Positions 16,869 through 24,651 of a stretch of DNA of 32,124 nucleotides are shown here, in pieces. The stretch lies in the NCBI RefSeq assembly GCF_016613415.1, contig NZ_JACWCT010000110.1:1-32124 (forward strand). Reading direction: 5' to 3'. A program made the position numbers and the translations under genes. The DNA is from Methylobacterium ajmalii (lineage in GTDB: Bacteria > Pseudomonadota > Alphaproteobacteria > Rhizobiales > Beijerinckiaceae). The stretch's first letter is position 1. Each line of letters opens with the position of its first letter. The notes beneath the pieces were generated by a model, which did no database searches, had not been told where the DNA came from, and saw only the letters and a list, made by a program, of their open reading frames with translations.

Positions 16869-18365
16869 TCACGGTGCCTTGAAGTGGTCCGGCGCCACGG
16901 CGGTCTCGCCGGTGGCCGGATCGGTGAGGCGGAAGGCGAGCGGGGCCGAGCCGGTGCTGCCGGGCGGTGCGAAGACGAGGACGCGGTACTCCCGCGTCGC
17001 GTCGGCCGGCACGACGAGGTCGCCGGCGGCGCCGACCACCTCGAGCCGGGCGCCCGCCAGCCCCTCGAGACCCAGGACGAAACGGCGCGCGGCCCCGCGC
17101 TTGTTGATGACCCGCACGGTATAGCCGTTGCGCACCCCGCCATCCGACAGGACGACGAAGAGCGGGTTGCGGTCGTGCAGGACGCTGACACCGGTGAAGC
17201 TCCGGGCCGCCAGGCTCGCGAGCATGAAGCCGCCGATTCCCACGACCATGAGCCCGTACGCGACGGTGCGCGGGCGCAGGATCTTTCGGACCGGCGGCAG
17301 GCCCGCGGCCCGGCGCCGGCCGTTCGCCTCGGTGTCGTAGGCGATGAGGCCGGTCGGCCGCCCGAGCCTCGTCATCACGGTATCGCAGGCATCGGCGCAC
17401 AGCCCGCACTGGATGCAGGCGAGCTGCAGCCCGTCCCGGATGTCGATCCCCGCCGGGCAGGCGGTGACGCAGGCATAGCAATCGACGCAATCGCCGGCCG
17501 GCCGGCCGGCGGCGCGCAGGGCGCCCGCCGTCTTCACCGAGGCGCGAGGCTCGCCACGGTCGACCCGGTAGAGGATGTTGAGGGAGTGGGCGTCGGTGAG
17601 CGCGCCCTGGATGCGCGGCCACGGGCACATGTAGGTGCAGACCTGCTCGCGCAGGTGGCCGGCGAGCCCGTAGGTCGTGGCGGTCAAGGTCAGGATGGCG
17701 AAGCCGGCGGCCGGCGGGGCCTGGAAGGTCGCGAGCTGGCGCACCAGGGTCGGCGCGTCGGCGAAGTAGAGCACCCAGGCGCCGCCGGTCCACCAGGCGA
17801 TCAGGAGCCAGATCGCGTGCTTGAGGGTGCGCAGGGCGACCTTCTCGACCGACCACGGCGCCGCGTCGAGCTTCAGCCGCGCCCGCCGGTCGCCCTCGAC
17901 CAGGCGCTCGACCGCGAGAAACAGGTCGGTCCAGACCGTCTGCGGGCAGAGGTAGCCGCACCAGAGCCGGCCGGCGACGGCGTTCATCAGGAAGAGGATC
18001 AGGGCCGCCAGGATCAGCAGGCCCATCACGTAGGTGATTTCCTGCGGCCACAGCTCGATGAAGAAGAAGTAGAGCCGGCCGCGGTCGAGGTCGATCAGCA
18101 CCGCCTGCGAGGGCGCGCCCGGACCGCGATCGAAGCGCAGGAACGGCACGAGGTAGTAGACCCCGAGGGCCGCCGCCAGGATGATCCACTTCGCGGTGCG
18201 GAAGCGGCCGCGCACCGCCTGCGGATGGATCTTGCGCCGCGCCTCGTAGAGGGCGCCGGTCACGGCCGGCACCGCCGTCCGGGTCGCGGCGGCGCCGAAC
18301 TTCGTCCGGCGGCGCTCGTGCGGAGCCGCGGCCCGTGCCGTCGTCGCAGGTTCGCTCGGGGCCAT
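16869..18365 (-). CDS. ccoG: CcoG/FixG membrane ferredoxin-like protein
   Basis: 498 residues from ATG 18365. Membrane helices are seen in the N-terminal half (KWIILAAALGVYYLVPFL, EITYVMGLLILAALILFLMN). There are conserved GRLWCGYLCPQTVWTDLF and QVCTYMCPWPRIQG segments, and two 4Fe-4S motifs, CVDCYACVTACPAGIDI and CIQCGLCADACD. It is thought to reduce copper during cbb3 oxidase assembly. An in-frame ATG at 18431 exists, but its A is the last base of a FixK-type box. A promoter activated from that box would begin near 18396, so 18365 is the better start; AGG occurs a few bases upstream of it. First gene of ccoGHIS-CBS. Confidence 0.92.
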   Translation of the reverse strand: MAPSEPATTARAAAPHERRRTKFGAAATRTAVPAVTGALYEARRKIHPQAVRGRFRTAKWIILAAALGVYYLVPFLRFDRGPGAPSQAVLIDLDRGRLYFFFIELWPQEITYVMGLLILAALILFLMNAVAGRLWCGYLCPQTVWTDLFLAVERLVEGDRRARLKLDAAPWSVEKVALRTLKHAIWLLIAWWTGGAWVLYFADAPTLVRQLATFQAPPAAGFAILTLTATTYGLAGHLREQVCTYMCPWPRIQGALTDAHSLNILYRVDRGEPRASVKTAGALRAAGRPAGDCVDCYACVTACPAGIDIRDGLQLACIQCGLCADACDTVMTRLGRPTGLIAYDTEANGRRRAAGLPPVRKILRPRTVAYGLMVVGIGGFMLASLAARSFTGVSVLHDRNPLFVVLSDGGVRNGYTVRVINKRGAARRFVLGLEGLAGARLEVVGAAGDLVVPADATREYRVLVFAPPGSTGSAPLAFRLTDPATGETAVAPDHFKAP

Positions 18366-18430
18366 CGCCGCCTGTCCAGCCGCCCGGAAACGGGCACGCG
18401 CCGTCTTGGGGCGGGGGGCGGCCCGCGTCA

Positions 18431-18444
18431 TTGATCTCGCGCAA
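18431..18444 (-). promoter_or_regulatory. FixK/FNR-type operator of ccoGHIS
   Basis: On the minus strand the site reads TTGCGCGAGATCAA, matching TTG(A/C)-N6-TCAA, the form accepted by rhizobial FixK2. It shares ten of its first eleven plus-strand bases (TTGATCTCGC) with the box at 13352-13365. Activation at -41.5 would put the transcript start near 18396 and leave about a 31-base leader before ATG 18365. Confidence 0.65.
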
Positions 18445-18736
18445 TCGCCGGGCCGTCGGAGGAATCGACGAGGCGCGGAACGCTCCCGCCCCGGCGGGCG
18501 GGAGAGGGCCTATGGATCGAGGATCCCATCCCTGTCCGGAGGGTTCGCCGCGGGGGTGAGGCGGTGTGATCGGAGGCTGGCTCGTCGAGCCTCCCTCGCT
18601 CCTGCGCTTACCTCGATCCCGAAAACGGGGTGAGATTCTCTCCCCTCCCGCGGGGCTGGCGGGTTCATGCTTCTCTTGTCTGGGCCCCGGACGTGTCCTG
18701 CCGGAGCCCCGGACGTGACCATCGGGGAAGCGGCTT

Positions 18737-19243
18737 TCAGCGCGTCACCACCACGGTGGTGCCGACCTGGACGCGGCCGTACAGGTCGGCGACATCCTGG
18801 TTGAACATCCGGATGCAGCCGTAGGACGCGAAGGTGCCGATCGAGCCCGGACGGTTGGTGCCGTGGATCGCGTACTCGCCCCGGTCGAGGGTGAGCGCGG
18901 CCACGCCCATCGGGTTGCTCGGCGAGCCGCCGGCGATCACCTCCGGCAGGCGGGGATTGTCCCGCTTCACCTCGTCGGGCGGCGACCAAGCCGGCCGCAG
19001 GTATTTTCCGTCGATGCGGGCGTAGCCGGTCCATTGCTTGCCGGCCTTGCCGACCGCGACGGGATAGCGGATCGCCGTCCCGTCGCCGTTGACGAAGTAC
19101 AGTCGCCGCTCGGCGGTGCGCACCACCACCGTGCCGGCTTCCGTCGCCGCGTCGAACGCGACCAGTTCCCGCGCGGCGGCCGGGCCGGCCGCCAGCATCG
19201 CCGCGACGAATGCCGCCGCGGCCCATCCACTCTGCTTGTGCAT
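18737..19243 (-). CDS. Secreted L,D-transpeptidase (YkuD family)
   Basis: 168 residues with a signal peptide (residues 1-25, hydrophobic core WAAAAFVAAMLAAGPAAA). The YkuD catalytic motif is intact: AIHGTNRPGSIGTFASYGCI with the His and the nucleophilic Cys. It would cross-link peptidoglycan stems or attach proteins to the wall in the periplasm. It is short, essentially the catalytic domain alone, without a LysM or peptidoglycan-binding domain. It stands alone; 18445-18736 upstream of ccoG shows only a 12-bp repeat (GCCCCGGACGTG, twice) and no gene. Confidence 0.9.
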   Translation of the reverse strand: MHKQSGWAAAAFVAAMLAAGPAAARELVAFDAATEAGTVVVRTAERRLYFVNGDGTAIRYPVAVGKAGKQWTGYARIDGKYLRPAWSPPDEVKRDNPRLPEVIAGGSPSNPMGVAALTLDRGEYAIHGTNRPGSIGTFASYGCIRMFNQDVADLYGRVQVGTTVVVTR

Positions 19244-19432
19244 CCCTGCGGTCCTCGAGCGTGACCTTCTTCAGCCAAGCGACAATCCGCCGGGAAACCT
19301 GTCGTTCCGGTTGGCAAAGATGCTTGCCGACGGATGAAGACGCGCGGGATGCGCGGGAGCGTTAAGGGGCGGTTCGCGGGACCGGTCGAGATCGCCGCGA
19401 CGCGTTCACAGGGGAGTCTCCGAGGCCGCGGC

Positions 19433-19810
19433 TCACACCACCCGGAGCGGCTTCTCCAGTACCCGCAGCACCTGGGCGAGGTCGTGTCCGCGCTTGAGGA
19501 TGCGCCCGGTCTCGGCGATCACCGCGTAGGCGCCCTGGCGGCGGGCGAGGCGCGGGTCCTTCTCGATGCGGTAGAGCGGCCGCTCCGAGGTGCGGCGGTG
19601 GATCGCGAACACCGCCTTCTCGCGGTTGAAGTCCATCGTGTAGTCGCGCCACTCGCCCTCGGCGACCATCCGTCCGTAGAGGTTGAGGATGATCCGCAGC
19701 TCGTCGCGATGGAACGACACCTGCGGCGGCACGGCCCGGGGGAAGGGCACGACATGCCCGCCGGACGCGGTGCCGGTGCTCCGGCTATCGGCAGTCTCTC
19801 CCTCGCTCAT
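19433..19810 (-). CDS. DUF2794 family protein
   Basis: 125 residues; ATG 19810 follows AGGAGA. The conserved core begins VSFHRDELRIILNLYGRMVA and continues through the EWRDYTMDF, AVFAIHRRTSERPLYRIEK and YAVIAETGRILKRGHDL segments typical of this alphaproteobacterial family. There is no signal peptide or membrane helix, so it should be cytoplasmic. Function unknown. The first 24 residues are low-complexity (Ser, Thr, Gly). Confidence 0.85.
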   Translation of the reverse strand: MSEGETADSRSTGTASGGHVVPFPRAVPPQVSFHRDELRIILNLYGRMVAEGEWRDYTMDFNREKAVFAIHRRTSERPLYRIEKDPRLARRQGAYAVIAETGRILKRGHDLAQVLRVLEKPLRVV

Positions 19811-20230
19811 CGCTTCTCCTGCCTGTCGGGGTGATTCGCGGGGCCCGGCCGAGTCACGGGGATTCGTCCGGGCGACGGGTGGTGAGCCGGCGAGCGGCCG
19901 GCCTCACGCCATGATGGGAGTCCGAAAACCGCCTCGCAAGGGTTGCGCCCGGGCGACACCGACCCGGGATCGTGCCGGGACGGGGCCGAAAACCCGCTCG
20001 GCGGGGACGTGCCGGTCACGGAATCGCCCGAATCGCGCCCTGCGCCGGCCTTGATGCGCGCGCATGACGGAACCGACCTCTTGGCCCGGCCCATCGGTCG
20101 CCCCGGCCCTCGCGGCCGCCGCGGTGACGACGGGCGGGGCATCCTCCTGAGGTTTCGAGACCCAAACGACTTCAGGGCCGCCTCCTACGGAGTGCGGTCC
20201 CTTTTTTGCGCCGGGCCGGGGCCGCAGGGT
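19811..20230. other. 420-base stretch without a supported gene
   Basis: Several long frames are open on both strands, but none has a ribosome site plus family-like protein pattern; they are arginine- and proline-rich as expected of non-coding GC-rich DNA. The only clear signal is the plus-strand hairpin with T-run at 20175-20207. A small RNA on the plus strand ending there is possible. Confidence 0.5.
20175..20207 (+). terminator. Orphan intrinsic terminator on the plus strand
   Basis: A stem of GGG-CCGC-CTCC with GGAG-GCGG-CCC (two single-base bulges), a TAC triloop and then six T residues on the plus strand. It is one of the best-looking intrinsic terminators in the window, yet no plus-strand gene ends upstream of it; both neighbours are minus-strand genes. 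Confidence 0.6.
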
Positions 20231-20383
20231 TCAGGGCTGCGACCACATCTGCGCGGTGAGCGCACGGGCGCGGGTGATGCGGATCTGGTCGAGGGTCCAG
20301 AACCCGATCGCCAGGGTCCCGGCCAGGAGCCCGATCGGCAGCGCGAGCGCCAGGAAACGGTTCTGCCGCGGCGGCGTGGTCAT
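20231..20383 (-). CDS. Small 50-residue membrane peptide
   Basis: A 50-residue ORF from ATG 20383 with a very strong GAGGAGG ribosome site five bases upstream. It starts MTTPPRQNRFLALALPIGLL and continues through AGTLAIGFWTLDQIRI, so residues about 10-31 are one membrane helix followed by a basic amphipathic tail ending in AQMWSQP. Family not recognised. The strong ribosome site and clear helix make it a real gene in my judgement. It is divergent from rnhB, with a 117-base gap. Confidence 0.65.
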   Translation of the reverse strand: MTTPPRQNRFLALALPIGLLAGTLAIGFWTLDQIRITRARALTAQMWSQP

Positions 20384-20500
20384 GCATCCTCCTCGTGTGC
20401 GGGCGTCCGGCTTATCACGGAAACGCCCGCCACGGGGGCCGGTGCCGGTACGGCACGCCCGGGAAGGATTTGGAAACCCCGATTACGGCAGACCTCGCCC

Positions 20501-21097
20501 ATGCGCCCGTTCGATGCCCGCCACGCCACCCGCTACCCCGTCGTCATCGGCTGCGACGAGGTCGGCCGCGGCGCGCTCTGCGGCCCGGTGATCGTGGCGG
20601 CGGTGCATTTCGACCCCGCCGCCCTGCCCCCGGACCTGCTGGAGGCCCTCGACGACAGCAAGCGCCTCGATGCCGCCACCCGCGAGCGCCTGGCGCCGCG
20701 GATCATGGAGGCGGGACGCGTCGCGCTGGCCGGCGGCTCCCGCGACCTGATCGACCGGATCAACGTGCGCGGCGCGACCCTCGACGCGATGCGCCGGGCG
20801 GTAATGCGGCTCGGAATCGAGGCCGAGGTGGCGGTGGACGGGCGCGACGTGCCGCCCGGGCTGCCCCTGCCGTGCCGGGCCTTCGTCGGCGGCGACCGGC
20901 TGGTGCCGCAGATCGCCGCGAGCTCGATCGTCGCCAAGGTGGTGCGCGACCGGCTGATGCGGGCGCTCGCCCGGCGCCACCCGGCCTATGCCTGGGAGCG
21001 CAACGTCGGCTACGGCACCGCCGCGCACCGGGCCGCGATGGCGAGCCTCGGCGTCACCCGCCACCACCGCCTCAGCTTCAAGTCGCGCGCCTCGTAG
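20501..21097 (+). CDS. rnhB: Ribonuclease HII
   Basis: 198 residues from ATG 20501. It removes RNA, including single ribonucleotides, from RNA-DNA duplexes during replication and repair. The active-site segments are VIGCDEVGRGALCGPVIVAA (Asp-Glu) and LDDSKRLDAATRERL, plus the NVRGATLDAMRRAV and VGYGTAAHRAAMASLGVTRH regions that carry the later catalytic acid and the C-terminal conserved HR motif. Length is normal. The frame remains open far upstream, but the family N-terminus fits this ATG. No strong ribosome site is visible. Confidence 0.93.
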   Translation: MRPFDARHATRYPVVIGCDEVGRGALCGPVIVAAVHFDPAALPPDLLEALDDSKRLDAATRERLAPRIMEAGRVALAGGSRDLIDRINVRGATLDAMRRAVMRLGIEAEVAVDGRDVPPGLPLPCRAFVGGDRLVPQIAASSIVAKVVRDRLMRALARRHPAYAWERNVGYGTAAHRAAMASLGVTRHHRLSFKSRAS

Positions 21098-21229
21098 CGG
21101 AGTGCATGCGCGTTGCGCGCTTCCGCTGCGGGGCGGGGGCATCGTAAGCTTCCCCCGACGCGCACGGGCCGAAGGCCGGCGTCCCGAGGGAGGATACGAC
21201 GTGACCCATACGAGCCGGAGGGCTGCCCG

Positions 21230-22828
21230 ATGAGGCCGATGTCGCGCCGGGTGATGAACCTCGCCCATTCGCTCACCCAGGCCGCCGCGCGCCACCCGGA
21301 GCGCCCGGCGATCGTGTGGGGCGAGCGGAGCTGGACGTGGCGCGCCTTCGACGCCCGGGTCTCGGCGCTGGCGGCGGCGCTGCGCGCTCGCGGGATCGCC
21401 AAGGGCGACCGCCTGCTGGTGCACGCCCGCAACGGCAACGCCATCCTGGAGATCATGTACGCGGCGTTCCGCCTCGGCGCCGTGTTCGTGCCGACGAACT
21501 TCCGGCTGATGCCCGGCGACGTGTCCTACCTCGCGAGCCAGTCGGGCGCGACCGCCTTCCTGTGCCACGCCGACTATCCCGAGCACGTCGCGGCGGTGCG
21601 GGAGGCCTGCCCGTCGCTGCGCCACGTCGTCGTCATCGGCGAAGGACCGGCCGAGGGCGAGGCCTACGAGGCCGTGGTGGCCTCCGGCGAAGGACAGGCC
21701 GTTGCGAATGAGGGCGTCGAGCACGACGACCCGTGCTGGTTCTTCTACACCTCCGGCACCACCGGCAAGCCGAAGGCCGCGGTGCTGACCCACGGCCAGA
21801 TGGCCTTCGTCATCACCAACCATCTCTGCGACCTGATGCCGGGCACGAGCCCGGAGACCGACGCCTCGCTGGTGGTGGCGCCGCTCTCGCACGGGGCGGG
21901 CGTGCACGCGGTGGCGCAGGTCGCCCGCGCGGTGACCTCGGTGCTGCCGGGCTCGGAGCGCTTCGACGCCGCGGAGGTCTGGGGCTTGGTCGCGCGCCAC
22001 CGCGTCACCAACATGTTCACCGTGCCGACGATCCTGAAGATGATGGTCGAGCACCCGGCGGTCGACGCCCACGACCACTCGTCCCTGCGCTACATCATCT
22101 ATGCCGGCGCGCCGATGTACCGCGAGGACCAGAAGCGGGCGTTGCGCAGCCTCGGCAAGGTGATCGTGCAGTATTTCGGCCTCGGCGAGGTCACCGGCAA
22201 CATCACGGTGCTGCCCCCCGCCCTGCACGAGGCCGAGGACGGCCCGGCGGTGAAGATCGGCACCTGCGGCTTCGAGCGCACCGGGATGCAGGTGCAGATC
22301 CAGGACGGCGAGGGCCGCGAGGTCGCTCCCGGCGAGACCGGCGAGATCTGCGTCTGCGGGCCGGCGGTCTTCGCCGGCTACTGGGAGAACCCGAAGGCCA
22401 ACGCCGACGCCTTCCGGGACGGGTGGTTCCGCACCGGCGACCTCGGCTTCCTCGACGCCGAGCGCTTCCTCTACATCACGGGGCGCGCCTCCGACATGTA
22501 CATCTCGGGCGGCTCCAACATCTATCCGCGCGAGATCGAGGAGAAGATCCTGGCCCATCCGGCGGTGGCCGAGACGGCGGTGCTCGGCGTGCCGGACCCG
22601 ACCTGGGGCGAGATCGGCATCGCGGTCTGCGTCCCGCGCGAGGGCATGGCGCTGTCCGAGGACGACGTGATGGCGTTCCTGTTCGACAAGGTCGCCCGCT
22701 ACAAGCTGCCCCGCCGGGTCATCCTGCGTGAGGCGCTGCCGAAATCCGGCTACGGCAAGATCACCAAGAAGATGGTGCGCGAGGAGCTGGAGGCTGCCGG
22801 GCTGCTGGGCGAGAGGGCGCAGTCGTGA
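21230..22828 (+). CDS. AMP-dependent acyl-CoA synthetase
   Basis: 532 residues from ATG 21230, which has GGAGGG seven bases upstream. P-loop FFYTSGTTGKPKAAVLTHGQ, the YFGLGEVTGN segment, WFRTGDLGFLD and the C-terminal PKSGYGKITKKMVREEL with its catalytic Lys show an intact adenylating enzyme. It would make an acyl-CoA from an acid of unknown type; it resembles enzymes annotated as long-chain fatty-acid or feruloyl/benzoate-type ligases. It is clearly a paralogue family member of the gene at 3486 but not a recent duplicate. Its stop overlaps the next start by four bases (GTGA), so the two are translationally coupled. Confidence 0.88.
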   Translation: MRPMSRRVMNLAHSLTQAAARHPERPAIVWGERSWTWRAFDARVSALAAALRARGIAKGDRLLVHARNGNAILEIMYAAFRLGAVFVPTNFRLMPGDVSYLASQSGATAFLCHADYPEHVAAVREACPSLRHVVVIGEGPAEGEAYEAVVASGEGQAVANEGVEHDDPCWFFYTSGTTGKPKAAVLTHGQMAFVITNHLCDLMPGTSPETDASLVVAPLSHGAGVHAVAQVARAVTSVLPGSERFDAAEVWGLVARHRVTNMFTVPTILKMMVEHPAVDAHDHSSLRYIIYAGAPMYREDQKRALRSLGKVIVQYFGLGEVTGNITVLPPALHEAEDGPAVKIGTCGFERTGMQVQIQDGEGREVAPGETGEICVCGPAVFAGYWENPKANADAFRDGWFRTGDLGFLDAERFLYITGRASDMYISGGSNIYPREIEEKILAHPAVAETAVLGVPDPTWGEIGIAVCVPREGMALSEDDVMAFLFDKVARYKLPRRVILREALPKSGYGKITKKMVREELEAAGLLGERAQS

Positions 22829-23682
22829 GCGGCGCCGATCCGACCCGGCCCGGTTTCGCCACCCTGGCGCAGCCGGGCCCGGCCCGGCCCGAACGCTGGC
22901 TGGCGGCCGGCGGCGCCCTCCTCCGCCGCGCCTTCGACCTCGCGCCTCGGCGGACCCTGCTCGATGCCGTCGCCGGGCCGCTCGCGGCGACCGGGATGCG
23001 CGGCGGCGTGGTGCATCTCGCGGGCGGGAGTTTTTCTCCCTTCGCCTACGTGATGCCGGCGCTCTCCGCCGACCCGCGCTTTGCCGCCTATTACAGCGAG
23101 ACCCACCGGCCCAAGGGCGAGACGCGGCTCGAGCGCGCCAGCGCCACCTTCGGCGAGCGCGACGGCGCGCCGTTCCTGCACGTCCACGGCACCTGGATCG
23201 AGCCCGACGGGCGCCGCCGCGCCGGTCACCTCCTGCCGCTGGAGGTCGTGATCGCGGACGCGGTCCGGGCAGAGGCCTGGGGTACGGCGGCGGCGGCCTG
23301 GCGCGTCCTGCCGGATGCCGAGACCAACTTTCCGCTGTTCACCCCCGTGGCCTGCGGTGACGCACCGTCCGCCTGCCTGCTCCTGAAGATCCAGCCGAAC
23401 GAGGAGATCCACGGCGCGATCGAGGCGGCGTGCCGGGCGCACCGGCTCGCGGCGGCGCGGGTGCGCGGCATCGGCAGCATCGTGCGGCCGACCTTCGCCG
23501 ACGGGCGGGTGATCCCGACCGATGCCAGCGAGGTGCTGATCCGCGACGGGACCGTGCGGGACGGGGTGGCGCGGCTCGATATCGCGGTGGTGGACGTCGC
23601 GGGGGGCATCCACGAGGGCGTCCTGCACCGCGGCGCCAACGCCGCCTGCATCACGTTCGAGCTGTGCCTGACGGCGGAGTGA
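22825..23682 (+). CDS. PPC/DUF296-domain protein coupled to the acyl-CoA synthetase
   Basis: 285 residues from GTG 22825. It appears to contain two PPC (DUF296) folds. The first is about residues 55-140 (MRGGVVHLAGGSFSPFAYVM ... HVHGTWIEPDGRRRAGHLLP). The second is about residues 180-280 (LLKIQPNEEIHGAIEAACRA ... VRGIGSIVRPTFADG ... GGIHEGVLHRGANAACITFE). In plants the PPC domain is fused to AT-hooks and mediates trimer formation; bacterial versions are of uncertain function. No DNA-binding motif is seen here. Coupling to a CoA ligase suggests a metabolic or regulatory link, which is inference. Confidence 0.75.
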   Translation: MSGADPTRPGFATLAQPGPARPERWLAAGGALLRRAFDLAPRRTLLDAVAGPLAATGMRGGVVHLAGGSFSPFAYVMPALSADPRFAAYYSETHRPKGETRLERASATFGERDGAPFLHVHGTWIEPDGRRRAGHLLPLEVVIADAVRAEAWGTAAAAWRVLPDAETNFPLFTPVACGDAPSACLLLKIQPNEEIHGAIEAACRAHRLAAARVRGIGSIVRPTFADGRVIPTDASEVLIRDGTVRDGVARLDIAVVDVAGGIHEGVLHRGANAACITFELCLTAE

Positions 23683-24211
23683 GGCCCTCACGCTCGACGG
23701 CGTAGACCTGCACCAACTCGTCGCGGCTCCTCGCCGGCGCGTGAATCACCATCTCGCGCCGGAACGTCAGGCCGCAGGCCCGCATGACCGCGAAGGAGGC
23801 GGCGTTCTCCGGGTGCGCGCTGGCCTCGATCCGGTCGAGGTCGAACCAGTCGAACGCGGCGGGCAGCACGGCGCCGGCCGCCTCCCGCAGGAATCCGCGG
23901 CGGTGATGCGCCTCCCCGAGCCAGTAGCCGAGGATCGCGGTCCGCGGATCGGTCCGGTGCAGCATGATCCAGCCGAGGAGCTCGCCCCGCGCCGTGATCG
24001 CGAGCGACAGGGCTCGGCCCGCCGCGGCCTGCTCCCGCGCCGTCGCGATCCGCTCGCGGGCCATCGCGACGGTGTAGGGCAGCGGCCAGGAGGCGAGCCA
24101 GCGGCTCACCGCCGGGGTCATCATGGCGCAGGTCGCCTCCGCGTCCTCCGGGGCGACGAGGCGCAGGTGGAGGCGGGGCGTGTCGAGGGTGGGCGGAGAC
24201 CGTCCTGTCAT
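23651..24211 (-). CDS. GNAT-family N-acetyltransferase (RimJ/RimL-like)
   Basis: 186 residues, starting MTGRSPPTLDTPRLHLRLVA, the usual opening of RimJ/RimL-type acetyltransferases. Acetyl-CoA-binding region: ILGYWLGEAHHRRGFLREAA, then FDWFDLDRIEASAHPENAAS and FAVMRACGLTFRRE. It would transfer an acetyl group to an amine such as a protein N-terminus or small molecule; the substrate is unknown. The 3' end overlaps the converging PPC gene by 32 bases, an unusual tail-to-tail arrangement. Confidence 0.85.
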   Translation of the reverse strand: MTGRSPPTLDTPRLHLRLVAPEDAEATCAMMTPAVSRWLASWPLPYTVAMARERIATAREQAAAGRALSLAITARGELLGWIMLHRTDPRTAILGYWLGEAHHRRGFLREAAGAVLPAAFDWFDLDRIEASAHPENAASFAVMRACGLTFRREMVIHAPARSRDELVQVYAVEREGLTPPSGTART

Positions 24212-24651
24212 GGCGGCACGATATCATGCCTTGCCGCAAGGTCAGCGCCGATCGTCGCACGACGCGAACGGATTCGTCCTCCTCGAACGACGGTCGCCGA
24301 CCCGACAGCGACCTACCCCCTCGGCCGCCGGATCGAGGCGAGAATCAAATACGACGTCGTGATTTCGCGATCATGTCTTCGAGCGAGCGTTCCCCTCGCC
24401 CAGGCTGCAGAGGGAAACAACGCCAGATCCAAACACCGTGATCGTCGATTATGACGGATCGATACGATCGCGACCCGGCTCGATCCGCCAGGAACGACAC
24501 CTTCGGCGAGGGGTCGATGCGACGTCGGTACGCCGTATCGGAAGCCTGCGCGAGATCCGATCGGCGCCGAGAGCCGCATCGCGAGGCACTCGATCGGATC
24601 TCGCATCCTCCAAGGCAGACCGCTGCGGGAATCCCGGAGCGGTTCAACCCT
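24212..24651. other. 440-base stretch without a supported gene
   Basis: Slightly lower GC than the neighbours. Only short frames without ribosome sites or recognisable proteins are seen. It holds the likely thrS terminator hairpin at 24620-24642 and presumably the promoter of the GNAT gene near 24220-24300. I see nothing else that I can support. Confidence 0.4.
24620..24642 (-). terminator. Possible thrS terminator hairpin
   Basis: A 23-base near-palindrome with a single internal mismatch (CCGCT-C-CGGGA pairing with TCCCG-C-AGCGG), ten bases after the thrS stop. No T run follows, so it may be a weak or Rho-assisted terminator. Confidence 0.4.
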
